Below are positions 1 through 12,521 of a stretch of DNA of 64,000 nucleotides, one piece after another. Location: NCBI GenBank assembly GCA_963573305.1, contig OY754336.1:248001-312000 (forward strand), given 5' to 3'. Origin of the DNA: Pyrrhosoma nymphula (taxonomy: Eukaryota; Arthropoda; Insecta; Odonata; Coenagrionidae). The position numbers and the translations under genes were made by a program. Below the pieces are notes generated by a model that saw only the letters and a program-made list of their open reading frames with translations, did no database searches and was not told the origin of the DNA. Each line of letters begins with the position of its first letter. The stretch's first letter is position 1.

Positions 1-2863
1 AAAATCACTTGAATGTCATTTTATTAATATTCTGTCTAATTGTAGAAAAACTTGTACTCCATGTGATATAAACAACAAAATGTTTCCTTTCCACGTTATT
101 TATCTCGCAAATAGAACTTGAAATTACATGGCGTTCAATGGGAGAATGAGAGAAACAAGGGGGAAAATTCTGTTTTTCCATAAAATATAAATGCCATTTT
201 CGCGGAAAACTGTGTATAAGAAGGAAATAATCAAGAGAAATTGAATAAAAATAAAATATAGGCATCCTACCACCTTATTTTTCTAGTAATTGGGGAATTA
301 ATGCCATAATTGAAGTCGAAATGCGGTAATTCGCAAGAAATGGGGCTGCATTCCACTCCTACGGCTGGAAAAAGTACACATTTAAAATACATTCATGGAA
401 TAATCTGCATACTTTGTTCCTTAATTTTGGGTTTTTATAGGTAACACATTACATCAGTGAAAGGAGGATTTTTGTACAAAATATCAAAAATGTGGAATTT
501 AATATTTGTTTTGAATCACACAGTGGCGGTGGAACCTCGTTAAAGCTGTAAAGCCTGCACACTAAAAGAAAAATTCGAAAGACTAATTGACCAAAGAAAT
601 GGGCCTGGGAAACAGACTCGGAGGAGGGAAGCAGGAATATCAGAAGACAAAGAATAAGGAGTGGGACAATTAGAGAAATTATGAATTGAAATAACACCTC
701 GGCAGATGATATAAAAACGCAGTAATTAAGATGGTATTGGACGGTAGAGCGTATGGGATTTGAGAGGCTCCAAAAACAGATTTCACTGTGATACCCAAAT
801 GGAAGACGAAGGAGAGGAAGATCTAGGAAGAACAAACAGCGAAATGAGAGACAGACGATCACAGGAAAAAATTTGGAGCGATCGTGAGATATATTGAGAT
901 TGGAAATAGGTTGACTATGAAGAGTATCATAAAATGACGATATATGCACAGAAGAGCTGATTGCGGTGTAATGGTGTCCAAAAAACAGCTAATCTATTGC
1001 ATCCCACAGGCTTGAAACTACATAACAAAGCGGGTAGGTAATTGCAACGCGCTTTTACATTCCATTAAAGAGAACCTCCCCCGGAAAGATGCACTGCACT
1101 CCGCACAGTAACTGAATAATTGTGCGCGAAATGGCGCGATTACGCGCGTAATGCCCAAGGAAAACTCATTTAATATGTCCAACTGCTAGCTTCCACATAA
1201 ACCAGCCGAGCGGAGCCAAGTGGAGGGAAATTGAAAACTCGACCGCAACTGCAATGCAGACTTTTTTCGCCTCCGCAAACGAGCTCATAACTCACAATTA
1301 ACGGAAGAGAAAGACGAGAGATGTGAGACGAGCGGGGAGGAGGAGAAAAAATAAAACAACTATGAATAAAAAAGCAAGGAAACGTAAAAGGATGTCATAG
1401 GAGTGGAGAGGGAGGGTGAGATAGAGGAGAGAGTCACAGGGGATTGGAGAACGACACGTAGAATAATAATAAAGGGACCCCCACCCGGCCCTGCGGGGTG
1501 GTGGGTGTGAGGCGCAGATGAGGACAAATTTGGGAAGGACGACCTCCTTCCTGTCCCCTCTACCCCCACACCTCCCCCAACCCCCCCCCCCCCACCCCAC
1601 TCCCCCTTGAGACCCTGAGGATCCTGGGAGAGGGGGGCGAGGCCCTCACGATGCGACACCATGTCCGAGCAAACAAACTCGAAAACTCATGAGGGTAACA
1701 GAGCGGAAAAATCCTTGCCTTCCCTCCCGCACAGCCTCCCACCCACTGCGGTGGACCTCCACCTCTTCTGGTCCACAGAAAAGATACCAGGGGTCGCAGA
1801 CGAAGCCTCCTTTCACCCCATCAGACCCGCCCACACTGTCCACAGTCCTGTGTGTGTACTGTACCGAACCACAAAACCCCGCTGCATTCTCGCCGCCGTA
1901 TTATACTCGGCTGTAGTGAGAGTGGCATGCAGGGAGAGGGAGGGAAGCCCGAGTAGATTTAATGAAGCGATGTTTGGACAGGCAGGAAGTGGGATAGATG
2001 GTCGAGGAAGGTCGGGGATGGCGTGGGGTGGGGGTGACAAGGGAACGGAGAAAGTGTAGGATGCAGGGAGGCAACAGACGCGGTCCGGGAAAAAGCTATC
2101 CGAGCAGAATGTATTATGCACACAGTAAACAGACTGAGGACAGCGAAGTATTTGGCACTAGAAATAAAGATAGTGCACCACTTTTTTATCCGCGTAGACC
2201 TAGGGACCATTATCAGCAGTCGCCAATCGAACGATTGCTACAGCTCTCCACTCCATTCTCCTTCCAGCTAACCACTTTTATTCCATCATTAATCTTTGAT
2301 TCAACATTCCTCATAATGTACTTAAGGTGGCTCTATACCTGGGCTAAGAAGCTTGTTTCAGACGTTTCCCTCTAACTCAGTAACGGCGTTGCCGTGACAG
2401 CTGGAGGCTTGCAATTTTTGTCTTCTGTAGATGAAGATTCATTTGTTGATTTAAAAGGAGTAACTTTATCATGAAGTGGTTGTGTTTTAAAAAAAATAAC
2501 AAAACTTTGGTTTTTACAACATGTTTTGGTAATATATTCGGGGGCACGTTGAGAAGGCTAGATTCCGAAATTAGGATTCTCAGCCCACTTAAATCAATGA
2601 ATCGTCTTTCATATACGTAAAAAATCAACAACCATTGATGCTGTTTTCGTATTAAGGCTATAGTAATATTAAACTTTCAAGCCTTCATTGACAACGGAGT
2701 AGACGTTTTCCATCCCCTCCCGAGGATACTCGTTCCCCACTCCATTTTTGTCAGTGCCGCCTTCACAGATTCCCGTTGGCCTTCTTCTACCACCCCAGTA
2801 GGCGACCACAGGCGGCGACCGTTAAGTTGAGGCGACTTGGAAGTATAGACGAACCTTAACGCG
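1..2863. other. No gene recognised; contains a GC/pyrimidine-rich block
   Basis: The first 1.2 kb is AT-rich with no motif I recognise. About 1290-2090 is GC-rich and strand-biased, with a run of 13 C at 1581-1593. It yields overlapping open frames of 60-130 codons on both strands with low-complexity Pro/Ser/Gly/Arg-rich translations. That pattern fits composition rather than genes. Confidence 0.5.
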
Positions 2864-3460
2864 TTACATCTCTATCCTTTGCCGGTAAACCTTACCATTT
2901 GCTTCTCCTTCAATTATTACTTTCAAGAGGCTGCAGTATCTCGAAATTTGTAAACTAAAGTTGTTCGCAATCTGAGACATGGAGATAAATCTCATGCACT
3001 TCACGGAGTTTTCATAAAACATCTTTTATACTCTTCGAAACTTCTTCATTGGCGATTCTCCCGGTCCATTTGATCTTCATCATTCTCCTACGTCAAGACA
3101 TTCATATCGCTTCCAATCTCTCTGTTCTGCAGCTGATATGGCCCATACTCCATGGAAATATTACAGCATTCTCCATGCCAAGATGTGTATGGACTACATG
3201 CACAATTCCATATTTGCATTGTTTGCTGCAAGTAGACTCTTTTGATAACATGCTGACTTTGTTGAGGCTACTCTGCTTACTAACTTCTCAGTTGGTAAAA
3301 TTCTTCTACTCGTTTCAGTTTTTGTAGCCCTTCATGGAGACTGTCTTCATGATTGGTTCAACGAACCATGGCTTTGGTTTTCTTCACATAGATCTTCAAG
3401 TTGCATTTGTTCTTGGTGTTTTCCATGCAATTTTTGGATTCTGGTCGGATCTTATTTCTC
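2864..3460 (-). mobile_element. Decayed RTE/BovB-like LINE reverse transcriptase, C-terminal part (relic 1)
   Basis: Minus-strand translation in shifting frames shows LKIYVKKTKAMV, then LQKLKRVEEF, then RTERLEAI followed by two stops, then RRRMMKIKWTGRIANEEV, and finally SLLKVIIEGEANGK. This order (KKTK motif, EKLxxVxxFKYL-type strand, RLEAFEMW-type motif, MKIKWTDRxxNEEVL, SLLKxIIEG) is characteristic of the region after the RT catalytic core in insect RTE/BovB-like (or related) non-LTR elements. At least three in-frame stops and several frame changes show it is dead. The clade name is less certain than the LINE assignment. The plus-strand open frame across it (3049-3327) is antisense and not a gene. 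Confidence 0.8.
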
Positions 3461-3489
3461 TGTCAAAACAAAACGCAGCGTAGTACTGT

Positions 3490-5311
3490 TCCTCTACGTA
3501 AGTATTTCCATATTTTCAGTTATTTACTTTGCTTCTTTCATTGCTTTTTCAAGACCACGGGGATAATATAGAATTGTCAAGATAAATGAGCCAAATACTT
3601 TGGAAATATATTTTTTAAGGACTATCAAGGTCATGCGACACCATGGAAAAATTTTCCCACGCCCAAAGTCATAGGTATTTTCCGTGAACACAATCAAGTT
3701 TTACGTATTATCTTAATGTCACTTGAGTAAAAGTATAATTCTTTGATGTTATGAATCACGCAGATTAAGGTAACCATGGCGACAGCGTTGCATATGCACA
3801 AGAGTTCACGGAAATTAGGATATTTGCGTATGTTTTTTCTAACCCTGCACATAGGAATATATCAAGTCTGCCAAAATTAGCTGGTCTGCAGGTATTTCAT
3901 GAAAATTAATTCATTAAATTTTTATAGCTTGGCAAGCGATATAAAATAAACTAATTTACTTAAGTGAAAGCGTACCTAGAGTTAGTTCAACTAAAATTAG
4001 AACTATTTCAACTAATTATCAAATTAACTTACATAGGGACAGACGAATTCAGCCTTGTGCTTGAAATACGATCTCCAGTCTTCCAAGTCAATGAAAGTAA
4101 ATGATAAGATTTTTACAGCGGGTGAAAATGTATGTTGAAAAAGGGTTTCTTTTATTTAGAGCATGCAAACTGAGTGGAAATGCCATTGCTAATGAAAAGG
4201 AATTTTGGGCTGAGAGCGTTAAGCAGTGAATTATGCCTGTCTTGTACACAGCAGGTTGACAGCGTGCATAATTATTTTCGCCTCCTCGGCGAGAAAACTC
4301 TCCGTGGAGCAAACATTTTGTAACATACGGCACAACTATCCCCAATTCAACAAATGCGCTTTCACCGTGAGAGCCAGCCAGATTCCGGGAATAATGAAGC
4401 ATTCTCGCAGTGTATTAATTAATAAAAAATGATGAAAACGGTGTGAGTGCTTCAACTATATAATGAGGAACAATTTTTCATGGTGCCTACTCTCGCGGCT
4501 TCCGTGCAATTAAAGTCAGGATGATACGTTTTTACCCATTTTCTATGAAAAAGGTATAATGAGCTGTTGGCACAATACCAACGACGATGTGCTTCATAAA
4601 CTCTTGAGTTTACCCGTATGGGGGCTCAATTTTACAGAGTTCCAGCTGTGCAAAATCTCACTAGAGCTAAAAATCTCCATCGTGCCACTCTACAATGATG
4701 GTAAACAACTTTTTCCGATGAGTCCCATGCTTACCAAACAAGGTGGCTGATGCATGGTGAGTTATCTTCAAAACAGTGAGCACTTACGCAGTTTTTTCTT
4801 TTATACGTTTAAAAAAAAAGTTATGATGAACATTCAAAACGAACGATAGTATTGATAATGATGTATTATTTATTCCTCAACATCTTCGAGAGCTCTCAGG
4901 AATTCAACATCAAAACATTGGTCGGGAAGGGTTAATGATACCTCTTATGAAGAGGCTATTGTTCTTGGGTTGCCGACCATATAGTCTGGTTAAAGTAAAG
5001 AGTATTTGTGCATTTAAAAGTAAGAGGTCTTATGGAGCAACATTTAAAAATACTAATTTTTTTGTGGGAAAAATGGAAATATTTCGCTACGATAAATTTT
5101 ATACTTGAGAATACTCATTTGAGTACAAACGTATAAAATGTTTTAATTTTTTTATCTTCACATTCCGCTATTCCTAGAGGTTTAATTAATTACTTTATTT
5201 GATCATTCCTACTGCAAAGGGCCTTAGCGGCTATTTTTATGATGAATTAAAATAAATAAATTGAAATAGACAAGAGTCATGGAACTGGATTCAAAGTTAA
5301 AAATTCTTATT
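3490..5311. other. AT-rich intronic sequence, nothing recognised
   Basis: No coding segment with family similarity, no paired inverted repeat and no tRNA-like box was found. The short open frames at 4088-4402 and 4226-4432 lie opposite each other and resemble nothing I know. Confidence 0.45.
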
Positions 5312-5444
5312 ACTCATGATTTATGAAAACACATTACTTTTCTACCAAAATGTTTATTGTATGATGCGTTTCACCGATTTACGGCATCGTCAGGAACAGA
5401 AGTTTTGTATAAAAGTAATAAGTATTTTTTCATTAATTATGAGT
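5312..5444 (-). repeat. Fold-back repeat with hammerhead-like core
   Basis: Arms 5312-5355 and 5401-5444 are imperfect inverted repeats: ACTCATGATTTATGAAAA pairs with TTCATTAATTATGAGT, and TTACTTTTCTACCAAAA pairs with the TTTTGTATAAAAGTAA region. The centre, on the minus strand at 5368-5393, reads CTGACGA-T-GCCG..CGGT-GAAAC. This is a CTGANGA box, a 4-bp stem and a GAAAC box, shared with the other fold-back repeats in the window. Confidence 0.6.
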
Positions 5445-8400
5445 ACTAGCATAGTGAACTTCTAAGAAGCGAAGCCTACCGCTGTCAAGTTTAAAAACGT
5501 TTCTTAAACATCTCAGACAAATGTAATTTCTCATAACTATTTTTTACATTCAAATCATAACCATTTTTTAAGATTGTAGGAAATTTTTCTTCATTCTTGG
5601 TACTATTTTTTTAATTAGGGAAAGAATTGGAATTTATCCAAATTCTCTCCCTCTATTAATTGTGTTTTAACAATAATTACATTGCATCCGAAGAGTACAG
5701 TAATGAGGGTATGTAACTAGTGTTTACCCCTCTATTTGCATACATTTTAAATTATGCATTTTACTTATAGAATGAAATGATTATTTGAGTTTAGCTCATA
5801 TTTTAGTGGTAGAAAATATTTTTTTATATTTCTCCATGCCGTCTTCGTCATTCTTACTCCGCCATCTTCTGGAAAATACTCACCAAAATATTTTCTACGG
5901 TAAAAGTACAAACATCTACCAGAGTATATTACCTTAACCGCACTTCGGTTAAGCGCCGGCGCACAACGCCGGCACTCGGCTGTGTCCTAATTACATTTCA
6001 CCATAGAGAGAGGGTTGGAAGGAATTCAATGATCATCGAAAATCAACACACATTTTGGTAAAAACAACAGTCGAAAAAAGGAAAAGCAAGGGAAAAGCGA
6101 ACGCCCAGACGGAGCGCAACATCAAGCGAAAAGCGAGGCAAGCAAAAAGCTGTCCCAAATCAACATGATCATGGATGCCGAAACATTTCAAACGACTGCA
6201 CATGGAATTTAAAGCGGATCGGTCCATAAGAAGGCGGGGGGCGGGGCGGGACATCTGGAGCGAGGGGCGTAAGGGGCAGGCAAACAAGGGGCAGAGGGAG
6301 ACGCGAAAGAGAAAGGCCGGAAAAAAACCAACGACTCTCCCGCGTCCCGAAGTTGTGATGAATAGAGCACTTCTCGCGGGCGCCTCCAGTTTTAATACCC
6401 CGACCTCTTTCCGGGGCTCCGGAGAAACTGATCGCCGGAGCGCACGACGGATTGACTCGAAAACTCATTTCTTCGGAGCACTCCGGCACGCTCGCTCTGC
6501 TTTTCCGGGCCGATTGTAATTACGCATCACAATCCAAATTAGTCGGGAGAGCGGAGATAAGGGTGCAGAAAAGAGGTGGGGCGGCGCGGCAAGGGAAAGA
6601 GATACAAGGGCGAACAAACGCTACAAAGGGCACGACCGTAATCTAACAGAAAGAACCCCACTCGCTCAAAACCCATCTCAAATCCTTGCCGCTTCCATAT
6701 GATCGGCGAAAGTAGCAATAGCGAGGGTCATCAGATCAGAGAAGAACCATTTTTCATCGATTCCCTCCCTCCGGCATCGTCTACCCGCCTTAGTCGCAGT
6801 AAAATATATTAGACGGAGATGGAGAACTAGCATTGTTTTTAAAATTATGCTTTTAAATTTAACATTCTTTCATTTGCTTGACACATTTCGCCGATACACA
6901 AGTGTTTAAAAATAAAATTTATGATTATAAACTACGTGGGCTTGGCGATGTCAAAGCACTACGCCATAGTGAAGTTGGCGGAAGACGTAACGCGACGGTA
7001 TCGCTGCCAGTAATACGACGCGTTTCCAAGTAAATTTCAGCTGGTTTACCTTAGCTGAACAAAAATAATAGTTTTTATTTATTTTATGGAAAACAATAAA
7101 CTGCTATAATTTGACCACTTCAGCTTAAATGCATGTATAACAGAGATGCGATACCGTGCGGTGATGTCAAGCCACCGAAATACCCTTCCGTATAACTTCA
7201 CTTCTAAACATTTTCTATGCACTTTTTGAAGGGAATTTAAAGTCCCAACGATTGACGCTATCACGACATCGCGAATGAATATTTCATTTCGTGCAAGCTA
7301 ATAAAGTATGAAGAATAAATTGCACGTGTGTTCCCCATCGTCTAGGCACAGAAGCGCTTGAAACCCGGAGAAGAAAAAGACTGTCCAAGGTCAAGGAAAC
7401 GGATAAAATAATAAATGTGGAATCGCACAGAAGATTGGACGAGGAGAGATTCACATTTAACGCCTTAGAGAAAAGAATAACCAAGTAGTTAGGGCACACC
7501 GTGAGTTACAAATTATTCCAAAGGCTCAATTAAGAGGGCGAAATCGAAGGTAGTCGAACCTCGCGAGGAGGTCCAAGGGACAGATACGTGAATCAAACAG
7601 AGAGGAAACAGGACAGTATCAAGGTAGATTTGACCAAAATTAGGAAGGAGTACATCACTGGAATGAAATAACCTTCGGGTTGAATTACTCTTGACGCCCC
7701 ATTGGAGACGCGGTGAGGTCAGAATAGGGGCGCATGGCAAAGATTAAGTGCCCAGTGGGCGTGGCCTAATCTGCTCATAACATCGGATAATCTGAGAGTG
7801 TGTAACGATTAATGTTACATTTTAATTTTACATTTAATTTCACAAATAACATTTTTGGAGGCCTTGGCTGGGTTTTATCATCAAGGGTGTTGATAAATAA
7901 GTGGTTGGGGTTGATTGTCGTCTTTGTTCTGATAAGACATGTTTTGATTCAGAGAGAATTTTGAATAATTATAGGCTTATTGTGTGATCTTCACGTAGAT
8001 TGAGTTTAATTGTCTTATTTTCTCATCCTTAGTATACTGTGGACATTTGTGGTAACTTTTCCAAGATAACCTGGCGCCCTAAATAATAAAAAAAGCCAAA
8101 GTACCCCTCCCCCCTTGATCTACCATCGAGGAACTAAGCTGGCTTAGGACGTTTTAGGCATTTGGTGTTATAAGTGGTCACGGAGATTTCACGAAAACAA
8201 ATCTTAAATAACATTCATTAACATTCTCCAGATTCGAGCAAGCCTCTAAGAAAGTGGCAGGCCTGTTCGAGTTCAGATCACCGGAGTTCAATAGTGAGAC
8301 GGAGGATATTATTTTACCCCAGCACTACATCTCTGGAACTAAAAGAAGCGAAAAAATAAGAGAGATGCAATTCCAAACTGATAGGTACAGCAATTATGCA

Positions 8401-9250
8401 CGCACGACGCGACTTTCGCCTTACTTCCACGCACCATTAGTGACAAAAACAAAAACAGAGCAAGACACTAAGACACTCCGTTAGTATACAGTCCACTTTC
8501 GTCATTTCCTCTCCCTGATTCCCTCTATTTTTCACGGTGATCTCTGCCACGCGAGGTAATATGCAGATGTAGAAGCGATAACAGAATGCGTAAGCCGTAG
8601 TAATCACTGGATTGTGCCGACTTTCATCCCCAGAATCTCGCGTGAAGTCGGCTCCATCTCCTTCGGACAACCTTGTCTCCCCCACGAGCGTGGCTCCCAT
8701 CGGGGAGTTGACGGGAAGGGCAGAGCGTAGGAAGCGAGGGAGAGTCGGGATACACATCTGAAAAGACCGCGATGAATTGGGAGTGACGGATTTTGACCCC
8801 CAAAGCGATCCACCCCGAGAGATATAAGCGAGTGACGGACGCAAGCGAATGGGGTGGGGGGCAGCAGATCGGTGCCACGTCGGCCCGCCTTTCAAGTCAC
8901 ACTCGAGCTGGGGCAAATGAGAGATGGCGGCAGGAAAAAATGGGGAGTGGAATCGGGAGAAGGAAAGGAGCACAAAAGAGTCTGCGCCCGGGGGATGTAG
9001 TGGACGACGAGTGTGATTGGGAAATAGGAGACTAATACTGCTATAAAGACAAAGGAAACTGTTGTAGGCTTGATAATGTGGAAGTTCTCCATTACGGGTA
9101 ACTTGCCAGGTTGCTGGAAAGTTACCCGTAATACATTTCCAGGTCCCACAGAAACGATTCGTTTTTCCCCCGAACAATAAGGGACTTTAATAAATGCTAG
9201 GCGTAATTTCATAAGAGCGTTTCCTTTTTATATGTAAACGGCTGGTGTCC
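5445..9250. other. No gene recognised; includes a CpG-rich block
   Basis: About 6170-6660 is GC- and CpG-rich with overlapping frames on both strands, which look compositional. Two small hairpins sit at 5936-5975 (AACCGcacttCGGTT and GCCGGCGcacaaCGCCGGC). The 23-bp string at 6697-6719 recurs with three mismatches at 37778-37800. About 8540-8575 (TGCCACGCG then ATGCAGATGTAGA) may be a worn copy of the GATGTA-ended repeat at 9251. Positions 8600-9030 are GC-rich with no convincing gene. Confidence 0.4.
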
Positions 9251-9306
9251 TAACACCCCCCGCCACACGCCTATTGAGGCGGCTCATGGGGTAGTATGTA
9301 GATGTA
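9251..9306 (+). repeat. LINE-type 3' terminal hairpin repeat ending in GATGTA (copy 1)
   Basis: The segment contains CACCCCCCGCCACACGCC, an inverted partner GGCGGCTCATGGGG, then GTAGTATGTAGATGTA. The same layout (CCNGCCACACNCC, short loop, GGCG-rich partner, GTA.GATGTA end) occurs at 26804-26860 on the plus strand and 15299-15350 on the minus strand. The repeated end suggests a retroposon 3' terminus with a GATGTA microsatellite-type tail. The parent family is not established here. Confidence 0.6.
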
Positions 9307-9313
9307 CGGACAA

Positions 9314-9438
9314 ATTAAAATAACTTAGTTAACTCCACTAACTATTTGTTATCACGACCCGACCTGAAGATGACACCAAGAGTGGAGATCCAGGTCATGA
9401 TAATAAATAATTAGTGGAGTTTACTGAGTTATTTTAAT
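9314..9438 (+). repeat. Fold-back repeat with degenerate hammerhead-like core
   Basis: The left arm ATTAAAATAACTTAGTTAAC continues through CTCCACTAACTATTTGTTAT. The right arm ATAATAAATAATTAGTGGAG continues TTTACTGAGTTATTTTAAT and is its inverted copy. The centre (9363-9396) is CTGAAGATGACAC..GTGGAGATCCAGGTC, a worn form of CTGANGA-stem-GAAAC-CAGGTC. The AATAAATAATTAGTGGA string recurs, with one base inserted, in the element at 12371-12521, linking the two to one family. Confidence 0.65.
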
Positions 9439-9464
9439 TCTTCCATACTGCCATAAAGTATCTG

Positions 9465-9573
9465 CGATATCCATCAGAATCAATACAAAGTTTGTAACTT
9501 TCACAATGAAGTTCACAGACTTTGCAACTTTCACTGTGAAAGCTACTAAGTTTGTATTGATTCTGTCGATACG
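9465..9573. repeat. Inverted repeat, about 45-bp arms
   Basis: Left arm 9465-9510 (CGATATCCATCAGAATCAAT, then ACAAAGTTTGTAACTTTCAC) and right arm 9530-9573 (TTCACTGTGAAAGCTACTAA, then GTTTGTATTGATTCTGTCG) are inverted copies with few mismatches around a 19-bp spacer. It lies between the fold-back at 9314 and a GCGAT-rich stretch and may belong to the same composite repeat. Confidence 0.65.
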
Positions 9574-9594
9574 GATTTTCACAAAGTTACGCCT

Positions 9595-10220
9595 GAGAAT
9601 ATCGAGTTCAGCGATATGCAATATGCAGTGGGTGTCGCATTGCGACACCGATTGTCCAGACTGTGATATTGCACTGCGATTCAATTCAATGCAACACAGT
9701 GAGACGCGACGCGATAAGCAATACAATGCGATACCAGATGCAATGAGATACGTGACCAACGCGATGCATGCGAATCAATTCGATAAGCGACGTGATTCAC
9801 AGAAATGAGGCATGATTCCATGGGTAACGAAAGATCGCCGAAAAAATGTAATATAATATTTTTAAACGTTTTCATGCTACTATTTTGTTTGAAAACTAAA
9901 TTAATGTTTGCGCAGAGGAGTTTATTTTGTTTATTTGCTGAGAAGGGACTGTAGAGAAATTCCTGGAAAAAAGTGTTGAAAGGGCTCTTTGAAAGGCAGA
10001 ATTTTAAGATAAATAAAATTGACGCTTACTGGACAGTCGTGATTAATTAAAAGCTATCCCGCGTTATAGATGCGATTCGGAGCGATAAGCGATTTTAAGT
10101 GATATATTACATCAGGCTATTCAAAGAGTTATGCCTACTTGTGGCGTAATACGATATCTCACGTTATGCGATGCATCGCGTCTCTTGGGATGCAAGTATT
10201 TTTATCGCCATGTGATATTG
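9595..10220. repeat. Degenerate GCGAT/GCGATA-rich repeat tract in two parts
   Basis: At about 9595-9800 and 10060-10220 the words GCGAT, GCGATA, GCGACG and ATGCGAT recur every few bases (for example GCGACGCGATAAGC, ATGCGATACC, AACGCGATGCATGCG, GATAAGCGACG). No exact period is visible. It looks like an old simple or satellite repeat that has decayed, interrupted by about 250 bp of AT-rich DNA. Confidence 0.45.
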
Positions 10221-10229
10221 AAATATGAG

Positions 10230-10720
10230 AACGCAACGGAAAGTGGGTGAAGTGGAGAGGAAGAAAAGTCCTGTCAAGGGAGTGACACGAGAGAATTAAA
10301 GAGGCCGGAGAGGAAAGAGTGGAAGTCAGGGGTGAGGGAGGAGGAGAGAGATAAATGACTTTGGCAAAAAGATAAGGCAAGAAGGGGACTCGTATTTATA
10401 TATGTAGCGAGCGGAGGGCGGAGGAGAGGTAGGGGGAGGGAGGGGAGACTGCCACAAGAACAGACAGAGATGGACCACGGTTTGCGGGGGTAAAAGGCAG
10501 GTGAGGCGATATTGGGGAGGAGAGACGGAAAAGGAGAGGGAAGGGTGGGAGAGCAAGAGAATGAGGAATCGGGAAAGACAGGGGATTGGGGGTGTAATGG
10601 AATTGGTTGCGAAGAGACGAGGGAGCCAGCAATAATGACAAGAGAGAGGTGTAAAGGGGGCAGGGGTACAGTGAGGTTGCGACGGGACTGCGAAGGGAAC
10701 GACCCCAGTCGGCCAAAATA
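10230..10720 (+). repeat. Purine-rich tract (plus strand GA/GGA)
   Basis: The plus strand is overwhelmingly A and G in GAGAGG, GGGAGGGAG and AGAGGAAAG words without a fixed period. Its complement gives overlapping Ser/Pro/Leu-rich open frames of 73-163 codons in more than one frame. That is expected from a polypyrimidine strand and is not evidence of a gene. Confidence 0.6.
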
Positions 10721-11145
10721 CAAGATTTAATAACAAGGGATCGTTACCCCAGATGTATTGTAGTGGCCAGTTTTCGGCTCGCCCGGACGACATTAAGGAA
10801 ACGTAATAATTTGCCACGTTGCCAGCAAAGGAAAGAGGTGGAATGAGAGGGATCCAAAGCTGTGGAAGATTACCAAGTGTCTTTATTCATTATGAAGATC
10901 CAAAGCCTTTGGAATCGTCTACTGAAGCAGCAGAGCAAGGGCGACATCAAGAACGGTGACCAGAGCCGTACGATGGGGTCACGGGATAAAATAACGAATT
11001 AATTCGAGATTTTTGAGTGATAAAATATGTATCACGCTTTCTCAATGGCCGAGTTTTCTCGCCCAGTAAATACAGATCCAGTTTAAAGCGCAACTCCACA
11101 GGGCAGGCTCCGAATTATAGAGGTCAGCCCCCACGTGAGCAAGGG

Positions 11146-11330
11146 TTTTTTTGTAGTACTGTAGTTTACGATGTTTCGAAGGCTAATGCCATTTCACGCT
11201 TACTGGATGCCACTTGCAGACAAGGGAAACAGCACTCGGACGAATAGGTGGATCACCCCACCGAATTCGAGCTGAGTCCAGCGATGCATAACTTCGGTGA
11301 CGGTGTTTCCATCGTGGCAGGCCGCTGCCC
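11146..11330 (-). mobile_element. 5S rRNA-derived SINE (SINE3-like), copy 2
   Basis: On the minus strand the head reads GCCACGATGGAAACACCG, then TCACCGAAGTTATGCATCG, then GGTGGGGTGATCCACC. This parallels 5S rRNA, including the ACCGAAGTTAAGC A-box region and the TGGGTGACC C-box region, with a short deletion relative to the copy at 36468. The body motif CTTGTCTGCAAGTGGCA is shared with the copies at 36468-36835 and 49628-49691, and the segment ATTAGCCTTCGAAACATCG with the 49.6-kb copy. It ends in seven A (11146-11152, minus sense). No clear target-site duplication was found. Confidence 0.7.
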
Positions 11331-11809
11331 TATTCCGTTACGTGCATCCCTTAGTATTTGTAGCCATCATTGCTAAGTTACAGATCACCTCTAGGGAAGG
11401 AAAATAACAAAAAATATTTCCTGCTCGACTGATTCGCGCGATTAAAAACTTCGCGCTGGAGAAATGAGGAACGGTTATCCTCGGAACATGGGAATCGGGC
11501 GATAACTACTTACAATTAGACCATTTAATAGATAAATAGCAACAAAAATGATTTCTACAACCTTGCACCTCACATTACGGCTAATAAAATGGTCTAGGCT
11601 GAGCCTATCATCGAGAAGAACCACCAAGAAAGCGAATGAGAGCCTATTTACGCAAGCCAGCGTGACGTGCACGCATGGATGCATCCGTTTATAAGCAGAC
11701 GTGCACCCCTAAGTCCATATCCTGGTTCTCAAATCTCTCAAATACTTTGGAAATACGGACCGTTCCCCGCATCTTCTCTATAAGAATTATGGGCCTTAGC
11801 GCTAGACTG

Positions 11810-12120
11810 AGAAGACGAGGTATAGAGAGGGAGGAGTCGGGGTGTGTAAGGTTGAAGGCATGGGCGAAGATAAGGTAGAGTTAATTACGAGATCGGTCGG
11901 GAAGGAAAGGAAAGACGAATCCCTCGGGGGTTGTGAGTTTTGGAGGGGGAGTGTGGAGAAGGGCCGAGAACAAACGAAGGGGGATGTTAGGGTAGGAGGG
12001 GGTTTGGAGGCATTCGAGGAGAGAGAGAAGATGAAGGAAGGATAAGGCTGAAGAAAAAGGCTGCAAGATAGAGAGAGAGAAAGAAAGAAGACAAAGCGAA
12101 AAAGCTAAGAAGTAAGCGTG
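11810..12120 (+). repeat. Purine-rich tract
   Basis: The plus strand is GA-rich (GAGAGAGAAGATGAAGGAAG, AGAGAGAGAAAGAAAGAAG). The open frames here are low-complexity Arg/Glu/Gly on plus and Ser/Leu/Phe on minus, so I treat them as compositional. Confidence 0.55.
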
Positions 12121-12370
12121 AATGTTAGGGGAAAGGAGGAGCAGCAATACAGAAATGCGAAAGAACCACAGGCCCCATTTTTTTCTACGGCTCCAACCGT
12201 CGATGCAGCTGGACGAAAAGCTCGAGGCACTGTACATGTAATGAAAAATTCCTCTTTCTACTTTTAACTCGCAGAAATGAAATATGCCTTTTGCGAGGCA
12301 CAGCCCTCAGAAATTCACATCCTACTGCTTTCCTCCATTTCGCAACAGATATTAAAATTGACTTAACGAA

Positions 12371-12521
12371 TTCATTGTCACAAAAACACGCTACAAAATT
12401 CCACTAATTATTTTATTGCTGTCGACCGGTTTCGACGACTAAAGCGTCATTCACAAGACAAAACAGTATGACAATGACTCCTATCTTCAATTTCCACTAA
12501 GTATCGCCACAATCGATTAAT
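12371..12521 (-). mobile_element. Short insertion with 13-bp target duplication and hammerhead-like core
   Basis: A perfect direct repeat TTGACTTAACGAA at 12358-12370 and 12522-12534 flanks a 151-bp insertion. On the minus strand the insertion contains TGAATGACG..CGTC-GAAACCGGTCGAC, followed by AATAAAATAATTAGTGGAATT. TCATTGTCA (12372-12380) and TGACAATGA (12470-12478) form an outer stem around the core. A long variable-length duplication points to retroposition. The GAAACCGGTC core and the AATAAA..TTAGTGGA tail tie it to the other fold-back repeats. Confidence 0.75.

Noticed and set aside
8437..9177. A 246-codon minus-strand frame, the longest in the window
   Set aside because: GC-rich strip with overlapping frames on both strands, no recognisable domain, and no splice or promoter context.
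10274..10817. Overlapping minus-strand frames of 106-163 codons
   Set aside because: They occur in several frames of the same polypyrimidine strand with low-complexity Ser/Pro/Leu products.
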